A stretch of DNA of 64,000 nucleotides, taken from positions 58,606,406 to 58,670,405 of the forward strand of contig OW121743.1 in NCBI GenBank assembly GCA_933228675.1, given 5' to 3'. The notes under the pieces were generated by a model. The model was not told the origin of the DNA, did not search any database, and saw nothing but the letters and a program-made list of their open reading frames with translations. The position numbers and the translations under genes were made by a program. Each line of letters opens with the position of its first letter. Position 1 is the first letter of the stretch. Of this stretch, positions 48,480 to 58,319 are shown in pieces. This DNA is from Stomorhina lunata (Eukaryota; Arthropoda; Insecta; Diptera; Rhiniidae).

Positions 48480-49200
48480 TCAAAACTTTAGTTTTTCGTT
48501 TCATTTCCTATCCCCGACGGCAGAGTGAGGGCAAACGTTTAGAAGATAATGAAATTGGAGTAGTCATAGAATATAGCTCTCGGAAAACATATTTTGTGTT
48601 TAAATCGGAAATTGAGAGATTACGAATATGATCTTCGAACTTCCTAAATAGTGCAATATTGGATCTTGTTCATTAGATATGATGAGAACGTTTTATTGAT
48701 ATATGATCATAGAATTTGGAGTAGTGATACACTATAGCTCTCGGAAAAAATATTTTCCAATGAAATCGGAAATTGTGAGATAACGAATATGATCTTCGAA
48801 CTTACTTAATATTTCAATAAAAAGAGATTCAATCTTTTATTGAGATCGTTTGATTGATAGAAGATCATGGAATTTTGACTAGTGATAGATATTGGATCTC
48901 GTTTATTAGATGAGATCATTTGATTAATAAAAGATTATGGACTTTGGAGTAGTTATGAACTATAACTCATGGAAAAGATATTTTCAAATGGAATCGGAAA
49001 TCATCAGATAACGAATATAATCTTCGAACTTTCTAAATATTGCAATATCGGTTCTTGTTTATTTGATATGATGAGATCGTTTGATCATGGAATTTGGAGT
49101 AGTATTAGGCTATAGCTCTAGAAAACAATATTTTCTAATGAAATCGGAAATCAAGAGATACGAATATGGTCTTCAAGCTTTGGAGCCTTCGAGAATTTGG
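48480..49200. repeat. Degenerate satellite, about 165-bp unit
   Basis: CGGAAATTGAGAGATTACGA and close variants occur at about 48606, 48771, 48983 and 49145. Each is followed by AATATGATCTTCGAACTT and preceded by GGAGTAGTGATACACTATAG-like sequence. About four units, diverged. No coding frame. Confidence 0.75.
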
Positions 49201-49739
49201 AGCCTTACCATTCAGATTAGAGACATTTGGAAAAACTAAAGTCGTTTGGGAATCTGATATAAAACTTCAAGATAGATATAACTTAGAGATATAAGTCTAT
49301 TTTCGGGAAGAATCAACTGTAAATATGTAGATTTAGAGATATAACTTAATATCTGGAAAGAATCCGTTGTAAATGCTTTGTCTAGATAGATTTCGGGATT
49401 CCGGGAAGATGCAGGTGCAAGTTCTTTTTCTAGATCATGGTTTGAAGAAAGTTAGGAAACTTTTAAGTCTCACAAATTAGATTACATCAGTATTTGTAAC
49501 GCTATTTCCGGAATGTCCCTCTGACTTGAGCAAACTAAATGCATTTTTGAATCACCTAAGAAATTTTTGAACAGATAAATTTAGAGATATAGCTCTACTT
49601 TCGAGAAGAATTAGTTTTGACCACTTTTAAGTCTTCGAAAATTAGGAAATTTTTAAGTTTTCAAATATTTAGGGTCGTTTTCGAATCAACTAAGAAATAT
49701 TTACATACATGGATTTATATATCAGTCTTTGTTATGTTA

Positions 49740-51385
49740 TTTTTGGGATGTCCCTCCTAAGCATAAAATGATTGTGGAGAGAAAATAAATCACTTCTGAA
49801 AAGATCAATATTTAGAAAATTTAAAAAAATGTAGGTTTTGTCATTCAGATATTATATTTTGATTATAAAGATTTAGAGATCAGTCCCAAAAACAAATGTA
49901 GGTTTTGTCATTCAGATATTATATTTTGATTATAAAGATTTAGAGATCAGTCCCAAAAACACCATTTCCGGTACCTTTCTAAGTATTTTGAAATGTCCCG
50001 TCCCAAGCAAAAGATAGGTGTGAAGGGAAAACAATCACTTCTAAATAAATCAAAATGGGAATTTCGGTCTTGATTTTCGCAGTTTCGAATCAAATAAAAT
50101 TATTTTTAAAAAGTTTTACTGTAGTGTATTGCACTAAGATCCCAATTTATTACAATTATTTATTATTGTAATAAATAGTTTTTTAATAAAGATTATTTTT
50201 GGTTAGAAAAAACTAGATATCAAACTCCAAAAACCCCTATTTTTGTCATAGCTAAATATTTTAGAATGTCCCTCCTAAGTAAAAGAAAGATTGTGAGAGG
50301 AAAGCTATTACTTTTGAATAGATCAAGATGGGCATTTGGGTCTTGTCTAAGAAAATTTCCGCCTTTTCGAATCATTTAAAAAATTTTTGATTAGGAAGAT
50401 TTAGATATACATCCCTAAAACTCCATTTCCGGGACATCCCAGCTAAATATTTTAGGATGTCCCTCCTAAGTAAAAGAATGATCGTGGAAAGAAAACAACC
50501 ACTTCTGAATAGATTAAGATGGGAATTTGGGTCTTGCCGAGGAAAATCTCCGCCGTTTCGAATCATTTAATAAAGTTTTGATTAGTATGATTAAGATATA
50601 TGTATATCCCTAAAATCCCATTTTCGGGACGTCCCAGCTAAATATTTTAGAATGTCCCTCCTTAGTAAAAGAAAGATTGTGAGAGGAAAGCTATTACTTC
50701 TGAATAGATCAAGATGGGAATTCGGGTATTGCCTAAGGAAATTTCAGACGTTTTGAATCATTTAAGAAATTTTTGATTGGTACGACTTAGATATATATCC
50801 CTAAAACCCCATTTCCGGGATGTCCCAGCTAAATATTTTAGAATGTCTTTCCTACGTTAAAAAATAATTGTGGGAGCAAAACTATCACTTCTGAATAGAT
50901 CAAGATGGGAATTTAGGTCTTGCCTAGGACAATTTCCGCGGTTTCGAATCATTTAAGAATTGTTTTATTATTATGATTTAGATAAATATCCCTAAAACCC
51001 CACTTTCCAGCTAAATATTTTAGAATGTCGCTCCTTAGTAAAAGAAAGATTGTGAGAGGAAAGCCATTACTTCTGAATAGATCAAGATGGGAATTCGGGT
51101 ATTGCCTAAGGAAATTTCAGACGTTTTGAATCATTTAAACAAATTTTGATTAGGAAGATTTAGATATATATCCGGGACGTCACAGCTAAATATTTTAGAA
51201 TGTCCCTCCTAAGTAAAAGAATGATCGTGGAAGGAAAACACTTACTTCTGAATAGATCAAGATGGAAATTTGGGTCTTGCCTAAGGAAATTTCCGCCGTT
51301 TCGAATCATTAAAGAAATTTTTGATTGGTACGACTTAGATATATATCCCTAAAACCCCATTTCCGGGACGTCCCTGCTAAGTATG
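49740..51385. repeat. About 190-bp satellite array
   Basis: About eight units. AATGTCCCTCCTAAGTAAAAG marks them at about 50265, 50457, 50651, 50843, 51027 and 51199, with earlier diverged units near 49750 and 50005. The order GAATAGATCAAGATGGGAAT, TTTCCGCCGTTTCGAATC, CCCTAAAACCCCATTTCC is constant. It also has a 66-bp direct duplication at about 49829-49961. A different short element interrupts it at 50121-50178. No gene; the minus frame at 50372-50566 is satellite. Confidence 0.88.
50121..50178 (+). repeat. 58-bp dispersed two-hairpin element, copy 1
   Basis: Nearly identical to 63126-63183 although the surroundings differ. It contains TAGTGTATTGCACTA (5-bp arms) and then TTTATTACAAT ... 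ATTGTAATAAA, an 11-bp stem with an 8-nt loop. It breaks the 190-bp satellite unit, so it is an insertion. Its class is unknown. Confidence 0.75.
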
Positions 51386-52640
51386 TGTATTTTTATTTGA
51401 CTTTTTGATTCATGTTGTTGATCTATGTGTTAAATTTGAATTTACAATTGGGCATTTGAGCGGCGGCAACAGCAGCCGCAATTGTAAATTCATTGTTCAG
51501 TATTTTATTGTAGCTATTGCTGCTGCTGTTGTAGCAGATCGCACTATTATTGTTCAGTTATTGTTGTTGTTGCTGTTCATACGATCGATGATCGCTTGCA
51601 TGTTAAGTCAACTAAACCGAAATTTAAACACCAATTTTACATTGGCTTCTGGCATTGGTACTTGATACCAAAAATAGGAAAAAAATTACAAAAAACAAAA
51701 ATAAGAAAACAATTCCACAAAGACTACAAAATTTTGTCGGAAAAAAATGTTTAAATAAAAAACCTTTAAACCAAGTGCGAACATTGGTTGGGTCGTAGGT
51801 TTCGTTTAAGAAACAAAAAAAGGATTTTCCAAACTGATTAACGATTACAAATAATTTTTGGTTATTTTCGTATTTTTTTAAAGATGGGTCTTAAGCTAAG
51901 GCCATGCATTATTGTTGATCGGTTGCTTGAGCAAGAGCTTTGGGGATGGCTGGATGAATGGATGATGTGTGTCTCTAAATGTTTGTTAAGATTGTGTGAC
52001 TTTAAAGTTTTTGAATTTTTTTTTCGATGAGTAACTAAAACACCGCCTTTAATATCATTATAATTTTTTCTTCATTGTTTTTTTTTTCTCAAAAACGGCA
52101 GTGCTCAAAAATCATCGTCCATCCATCCATCTTTGGTGTTGAGTTTCTTGTATATATTTTGTTTTATTTAGTCAGTTTACGTTTTTTTTTCTACGATTCT
52201 CCTCCGTTTGATTGAGTCAAATAAACCGACAGTTAAGTTAAGATTTTTAAATAATTTTTTTTTGGGGGATTTTTCTTGATTTTTATTTGCTTAAATTTGC
52301 CATTGGGCAAATTGCTATCAACTTTCAACACGAATTAACCGAATAATGTTTGCGAACCGATCGCATGAGAGCGTCAGGGGGAGCAACAAATCTTTAACAA
52401 AATGAAAATTTATTAATCAAATTACAACAAAGTTTAAACAAAATTTTAACTATAATTTGCATAAGTATGGAAAAGAGAAGAGTTAAAGTGTTTTTTTTTT
52501 TGGTTTTTGGAAGTGGATGGAAAAACATTTCCTGGGTTTTTACTGCAACAACAATAATAACAGTAGATATGGGAAGAAATTAACCCATTTTTTTGGGGAG
52601 GAAGAAACGGCTTTAAATTATTTTATATGTGAATCGCTGA
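51386..52640. other. Unique region with a GC-rich hairpin
   Basis: Low-repeat sequence within the large upstream intron, G+C-richer at 51430-51600. A 14-bp perfect inverted repeat (TGAATTTACAATTG at 51437-51450, complement at 51479-51492) encloses a 28-nt loop rich in GCGGCGGC and CAGCAGCC. The plus frame 51405-51665 has no recognised domain. It could be a regulatory element, unproven. Confidence 0.45.
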
Positions 52641-52659
52641 CTTTATAAAACAAGCTCAA

Positions 52660-52810
52660 ACCTATGGCAAGGAAAAAATCAATATCAGACTCCAACCGGT
52701 GCAGGTAAAGTAAAAATCTAAAATATAGAATACAAACTAAATACGAATTATAGTGCCTATACAAAATATCAAAACAATGCGAAACGACATTTTCAATGCA
52801 TAAAAACATA
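52660..52810 (-). repeat. CGAATTATAG dispersed repeat, copy A
   Basis: Shares ACAAACTAAATACGAATTATAG-like sequence with 55122 and 63909 and, in reverse, with 53680 and 61130. One of five copies of an old dispersed family in the last 12 kb of the window. Confidence 0.55.
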
Positions 52811-52914
52811 TGTACATTAACCAAATTTTGTCATCACACTACAAACGTTTTCTCAAGACTAACATTGCGCCATCTATCGCTTTATATTTGGATCACCATT
52901 TGTTTCCTATATGG

Positions 52915-53360
52915 GATTTATTGAAAATTTATTTTCAAAACAAAGACAAATTGCGATTTTGCCAGAAAATCATTCCTTCCTTTGAAGCTCATCTCTTGTT
53001 GGTGGTTGCGTTAATAAACAAAATTGGCTCAGAATTCCAATACTTGCTCTTTCAGAAGCCAAAGCACCTACTACGGGTGACTGTTTGAAAACAGGACGAG
53101 GACAACACTCTTCACGGTATTAAAGTAAACGATTTTTGGTTTCAACAGCATAGTGCAACTTGCCACACATCTCATGCCACAATCGATTTATTGCGCCAAA
53201 CGTTTGTTGGTCTTTTCATGGCAGCGAAAAAACTGCGTTTTGAAACCACTGGACAATTTGTTATAGAGCCCAGTTATATACGACAACTGTTATGCCAAAA
53301 ACCAGAGACAATTAAGCATTTTAGTGCGAAAGCCCTGAAAAAAGTGCTCAAAAATTAGTC
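52915..53360 (+). pseudogene. Mariner/Tc1-superfamily transposase relic
   Basis: First part, frame from about 52930: FQNKDKLRFCQKIIPSFEAH, where active relatives have an SDEAHF-like motif; the catalytic Asp is replaced. A frameshift follows, and a GGCVNKQNW-like stretch is visible in the neighbouring frame. Second part, one open frame 53089-53360: VNDFWFQQHSATCHTSHATI, then DLLRQTF and, near the end, KPETIKHF and LKKVLKN before TAG. The usual QQD is QQH, so a second catalytic residue is lost. The block with the third Asp (NWPPRS-like) is missing. Inactive; distinct from the mariner relic at 44931-45870. Confidence 0.85.
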
Positions 53361-53594
53361 CGACTGAATGACAAATTTTTAAATCTTTTTCGTTGTGATG
53401 CATTTTAAATATAAGCGTTTAAATGACCCACCCGATTCACATATACTGGGTCTCATGTGAGTGTATGGGCTTAATAAAGACCTTTTGTTTCGAATTTAAA
53501 ATGATTTAGGGCAATTTCCAAGGCCTACTTCACACTTATGATATTACAGGGTATACAAATTTTGTCTAAAACCTATAAAAATATAAATTTTTTA

Positions 53595-55215
53595 GTAAAG
53601 CAAAAATGTTTGTGTTTGCTTTTGTTCAATCGATAATCTTTTTGCTTTTTGCTTTTTGCTCTGATTTACAAACATAATTCGTAATCATTGTGTTTGTAAA
53701 ATAGGTTTAATGCGAGGTTTTCGATCTTATTAAAAGTAGGGAGAGAAAATTTTCTATGTAAAAGAAAATAAAATTGAAAAGTTTCTGTAAAAAAAAAATA
53801 ACAGAAAATTTTTTATGAAAAAAAATTTAATCGAAATTTTTTTTATGAACAAAAATTTATCGAAGATTTTTTCTAAACGAAAGTTTTTTTGAACAAAACT
53901 ATCGGGAATTATATGAAATAAATTTTTTATTGAAAACTTTCTCTTTCCCTAAAATTGAAAAATAAATTTATTGAAAATTTTCTGTAGCTAAATTTTTATG
54001 GACAAATTTTTTCAAAAATTTTAGCGAAACTTTTCTATGAAAAAAATTATAATCGAAAATTGATAGCAATAAACGGAAATTTTTCTGAAAAGAACTATCG
54101 ATAATTCTATGAAATAAATTTTTATCGGAAATTTTCTCTAATCTTAAATTTGAAAGAAATATCGAAAATTTTCATGAAAAATTTTATTAAAAAATTTTTG
54201 CAAAAATTTCATTAGAATAGAAAACAATTTTCTCTTATCTTAAATTTGAAAAAAAAATATAGAAAATTTTTTTGAAAAAAAATTTGGAAATTTGGCGAAA
54301 ATTTCATTTGATCAAAAATTTATCTATGAAAAAAAACTATAATAGACAATTTTTCTTAAAAAAAAATTATAGGTAATTCTATTAAATAAATTTTTATCGG
54401 AAATTTTGCTAACCTTAAATTTGAAAAAAAAAATATTGAAAATTTTTATAAATAATAATAAATTTTTAAGAACTAATTTTACTAAAAATTTAAAAAAAAA
54501 ATTTTCTATAAACAAAAATTTTACTATATTTCGAATATTTTCTAAGAACACAAATTTTATAAAATCTTTTATGAACATACATTTTGCTAAATTTTCTATA
54601 AAAAAAAGAAACAAATTCCCATAAACAAAAATTTTATAAAATTTTCTATGAGCAAAAATTGAGCAAATCGAAATTAAAAAAAATCAAATTTTTTCTAAAA
54701 ACCAAACTTTCTATAAACAAATATATGATTAAATTTTAAATATTTTCTACGAACAAAAAGTCTTTAAAAATTTCATATAAACAAAAATTTTATAAAATTT
54801 TTTTATGAACAAAATTTTAAAATATAAAAAGGGTTATCGACTATTTTCTATTAACTAAAATGTTAAGAAAAAGTTCTTAAAAAATTGTTCGAAAAAAAAT
54901 CAAATATTTTCTAAGAACCATAATTTTAGCGAAAATTTTCGAGGAACTAAAATTTTATCAAAAAATTTTAAATACCAAAATGTTTCGAAAATTATTTAAT
55001 TTTTTTTAATAAAACCTAAAAGTTGTGGAAGACATTCATTCCCCGACGCATGTCGATGTTTAGTCAGGCTATCATAATCAGGAGAAGAATCTTTAATTAA
55101 AGAAAAATTGAAAAAGATTTGAATGACAAACTAAACGCGAATTATAGTCTCTTTGCTAAATATAAAAATAAAGCGAAGATTATCATTTTAACACACAATA
55201 TTTTTCAGTTTTATC
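53595..55215. mobile_element. AT-rich block bounded by inverted dispersed repeats
   Basis: The left edge (53595-53745: CAAACATAATTCGTAATCAT, GTTTTCGATCTTATTAAAAG) and right edge (55020-55215: ACTAAACGCGAATTATAGTC) are copies of the same family in opposite orientation. Between them 53745-55015 is low-complexity A/T sequence of the type GAAAATTTTCTATGAAAAAA with no strict period. Frames inside (54324-54624) are low-complexity translations, not genes. Possibly a foldback-like element with an internal satellite. Confidence 0.45.
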
Positions 55216-55880
55216 ATTTCTTAACTGTTATTGCGTTTTTGTGCACTAAAGGCAATAGCGCTAAAAGGGAGGTTTAAAAAAATATATTTTTAAAATATTT
55301 CTAAAAAAATTTTTTGTATCATTTTTGGAAAATTCTTCTACAAAATTTTTATAAAGAAAAAGTTTATTTGAGACAATTTTCGTAGAAACAAATTTCCTTT
55401 ACACAAATTTTATTAGTGATATATTATAACATATCAGCACCCCCTTAATCTTAAACCATTTCGTTCCTCAAAGGGTTATTTAGCAATTTTGTAATACTTA
55501 TCAATTTCAAGTCCGCAAACAAAGAAAATAACATAATAGTGAAAAATTATATTTAAATACTTATAAATATTTTTCAGGCAGATTTTGAAATCTCATCTAT
55601 GAATAAAAAATTTACTACAATTTGCTGACTTCACTTGAGTGACGGACTAGCAAAAAGACTTAAGCTCCCAAAGAAAAGGAAGGAAAAAACGCCTTAAAGC
55701 ATACACCATTAACTATTAAGTCTTATTATGAATGATAGAAGAAAAACCGCAAAACGCATAAACACAATGATTTAACGTTATCGAATCGATCAGTGAATGG
55801 TCTTTTAATAATGATCATTTAAATGCCATAAACAAATTTTCACTTTACTTAACAGCTATTGTCTAATATTTGAAGTTTTT
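55216..55880. other. AT-rich intron, no feature seen
   Basis: About 660 bp without tandem array, coding frame or recognisable element. Confidence 0.5.
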
Positions 55881-56682
55881 TATACCCTTCACAACCATAG
55901 GTGGAAAGGGTATTATAAGTTTGTGCTGATGTTTGTAACTCATAGAAATATTTGTCTTAGACCCACCTCTTAGTATACCAATAGACTTAGAATCACTTTC
56001 TGAGTCGATTTAGCGATGTCCTTCCGTCCGTCCGTCTGGCTGGCTGGCTGGACCCCCATGTAAACCTTGTAATCAAACTACAGGTCGCAATTCTAAAGAT
56101 AATTTGATGAAATTTGGCATAGATAATTTTTTTGATAATGTGACCATGGCTATTGAAATTAGTCAAAATCGGTCCATTATTTATGGTACCTCCCATAGGT
56201 CCCACTTCCCGGAATTGCTATATTGGCCACAAATATCAATATTTTTTCATGAAACTTAAAACAAATACTGCTTATGTAAACTTAAATCACTGTACCAAAT
56301 TTCGTTAAAATCGGTCCACATTTGCCCATAGCTCCCATACAAACACCTCTTCAAAAACGCACTAAATGAGACAAAAAATCACTAAAACGGTCGTAAATCT
56401 AAAGATAATGAAAATTTTGAGTTTATTTTTTGCATACATAATTTTTGTAACAACTGTAATCAATTTGCCAAATTTCGAGATAATCGGTCCACATTTGACC
56501 CTAGCTCTCATATAAGTCCAAATGACGGAAACAGGTTGAATATATACGTTTTGAGAAAATGATTGTATGATGGCAAAATTTAGCAAATATTTGTCTTTAT
56601 ACAGGAAAAATAACACCTTTGACCTTAGTGGTGAAGGGTATCGTATGGTCGGCTTGACCGACTATAGCGCTTTCTTACTTGT
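55881..56682 (-). mobile_element. Second copy of the nested dispersed element
   Basis: Reverse-orientation relative of 27958-28886. It begins TATACCCTTCACAACCATAG and ends CGCTTTCTTACTTGT. It shares TTAGTATACCAATAGACTTA, TTTCTGAGTCGATTTAGCGA, CCGTCCGTCCGTCTGGC and CATTTGACCCTAGCTCTCAT with the other copy. It has no internal hairpin like 28261-28631. It encodes no transposase: the minus frames at 55993-56205 and 56362-56616 are repeat DNA. Confidence 0.8.
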
Positions 56683-57462
56683 TTTTTTTAAATTTTTCCG
56701 CTTTTGACAGATAATGTAAATTTGTAAACAGCGCGAATTAATAAATTTTACAAAATTCATAAAAAGCGTGAAGAAAATTTATTTAAGTTTTTTTGTGAGA
56801 TATTTTTTCCTAGATCTTAAAATTTATTTTCTATAAAACCGCAATGATGTGACATTAACAATAAATCACAATTATCACCTTAACAACATCACATCACAAT
56901 TGATTAAATATTTATTTAAATTGTTTTTTGTTTTGTTTGTTCCGAATGCCTATAAGTGAGACCATCATCAGTTAAAAGCTCTGTAAATTATCGTATGGAG
57001 AGGAGGTGATAGCTTTCAATACAGCAGCAGCACCTTTGATTTTCGGTTCAGTTCGATTCAGTATTTTTTTAACCCACTTCCATTTTCAAGCTTCATTTAT
57101 GAGTTTGACAAACCATGACCACAATTACTGATTTATTTAATAACAACAATAAAATCATTTTTTAAATGATTTTGTTTTTAAACACTGTAATTAAATGTCA
57201 TTAATGTCAATTAAACACCGAGTCTCTCATTATTGTTAAATGCTCTTTTTTGTTTAAACAATTAAATGCTGTCAATTTGACAGCAATAAATGCAATTGCG
57301 AGTAATTTTAGAAATTGAATTTATTCATTTTACTTTGAGATATAGAAAGATTTTGATAGGTTAATGTCAAAATTTGAAATGGAGATTAAGACTTTTTTCA
57401 AAAGCAGTACAAACGAGTGATTCCATAAATAAGGGATTATGAACAACCTATTCTCCGGGGAA
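56683..57462. other. Intron sequence, no gene recognised
   Basis: AT-rich unique DNA with several ATTAAATGTCATTAATGTCA-like phrases near 57190. No exon or RNA gene seen. Confidence 0.45.
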
Positions 57463-57690
57463 TGTCGGGTGATGAAGCTTAGTTGGATAGCACGTCAACT
57501 ACTAAGCATAACATATTATATTCCACCTGTGTTCGAGCCCCAGCCACATTATTTACTACAGCATCCTCCACCTGCCGTAAACCCTACAGCATCAACACGC
57601 TGTCGATGTAAAAGAAATCAAATTGGTCTTCATAAAGACAGATGGAGCAACTTTATCCTTAGACATGACGTGCAATTACTCTGTTGAAAA
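57463..57690 (+). mobile_element. tRNA-like sequence, probable SINE of a second family
   Basis: GATGAAGCTTAGTTGGATAG resembles an RNA polymerase III A box (D-arm) and GTGTTCGAGCCCC a B box (T-arm), about 50 nt apart. The cloverleaf is imperfect, so it is not a functional tRNA. The downstream region ends in AAAATAAAAAG. The plus frame 57439-57687 is thought to be a by-product. A tRNA pseudogene is the alternative. Confidence 0.5.
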
Positions 57691-57815
57691 ATAAAAAGCT
57701 TTATACCTCCTCTTCACCACCAAAGAAGGTACAGTTGTGTTGGTAATACAAGTTGTATAACTAGTACTATTATCGACTCACTTATATATTTAAGTAATTT
57801 ACCTCATTAGGTCTT

Positions 57816-58070
57816 ATATCTGTGGCTTGGTGCTAAAAGGGCCAATGTCAAAAAAGATAGCTTTGAGAAAATCGTATTTAAAGTTTTTAATTTCCATATA
57901 AATTCATAGTAACATTGCCCAGAAAAACCCTTATAAATCTTTTCTGAGTTAAGTTAGAGATTAGCTGTTGGAGCCAAATAAAAGAGGGTAAAGAGGGAAA
58001 TCTATTGCAATGATTAACTCAAAGCAGCAACAAATTGACATTGGCCCTTTTAGCACCAAGCCACAGATAT
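57816..58070. mobile_element. MITE with perfect 36-bp terminal inverted repeats
   Basis: The left terminus ATATCTGTGGCTTGGTGCTA (57816) through GTCAA at 57851 has an exact complement at 58035-58070. Total 255 bp, no coding capacity, interior AT-rich and unrelated between the arms. Perfect ends suggest a young insertion. The boundary ATAT is self-matching, so the exact target duplication cannot be told. Confidence 0.92.
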
Positions 58071-58319
58071 TAGAGCTGGCGTCAATTGTGAACCGATTTC
58101 ATATCAATCGATTTTCAAAATAAACTTTTGTATTTAAAATCTTCAAAGAAAAAGTTTTGAAAAAGAATTTAGCATTGGAAATTTTTTATGGGGAAAATTT
58201 TGCTGCTAATTTTTTTTAAGGGAAATATTTCCTATTGGACATTTTTTGTGGTGAAAAAATGTCTATGTAAAATTTTTGGTTTTAAAAAATTTGAATAAAA
58301 AATATAAAAAAAAATGTGA

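Noticed and set aside
54324..54624. Opposed frames rich in Phe/Lys/Asn
   Set aside because: Low-complexity A/T DNA read in two directions.
57439..57687. 82-residue plus frame as a protein gene
   Set aside because: Overlaps the tRNA-like sequence; no protein family features.
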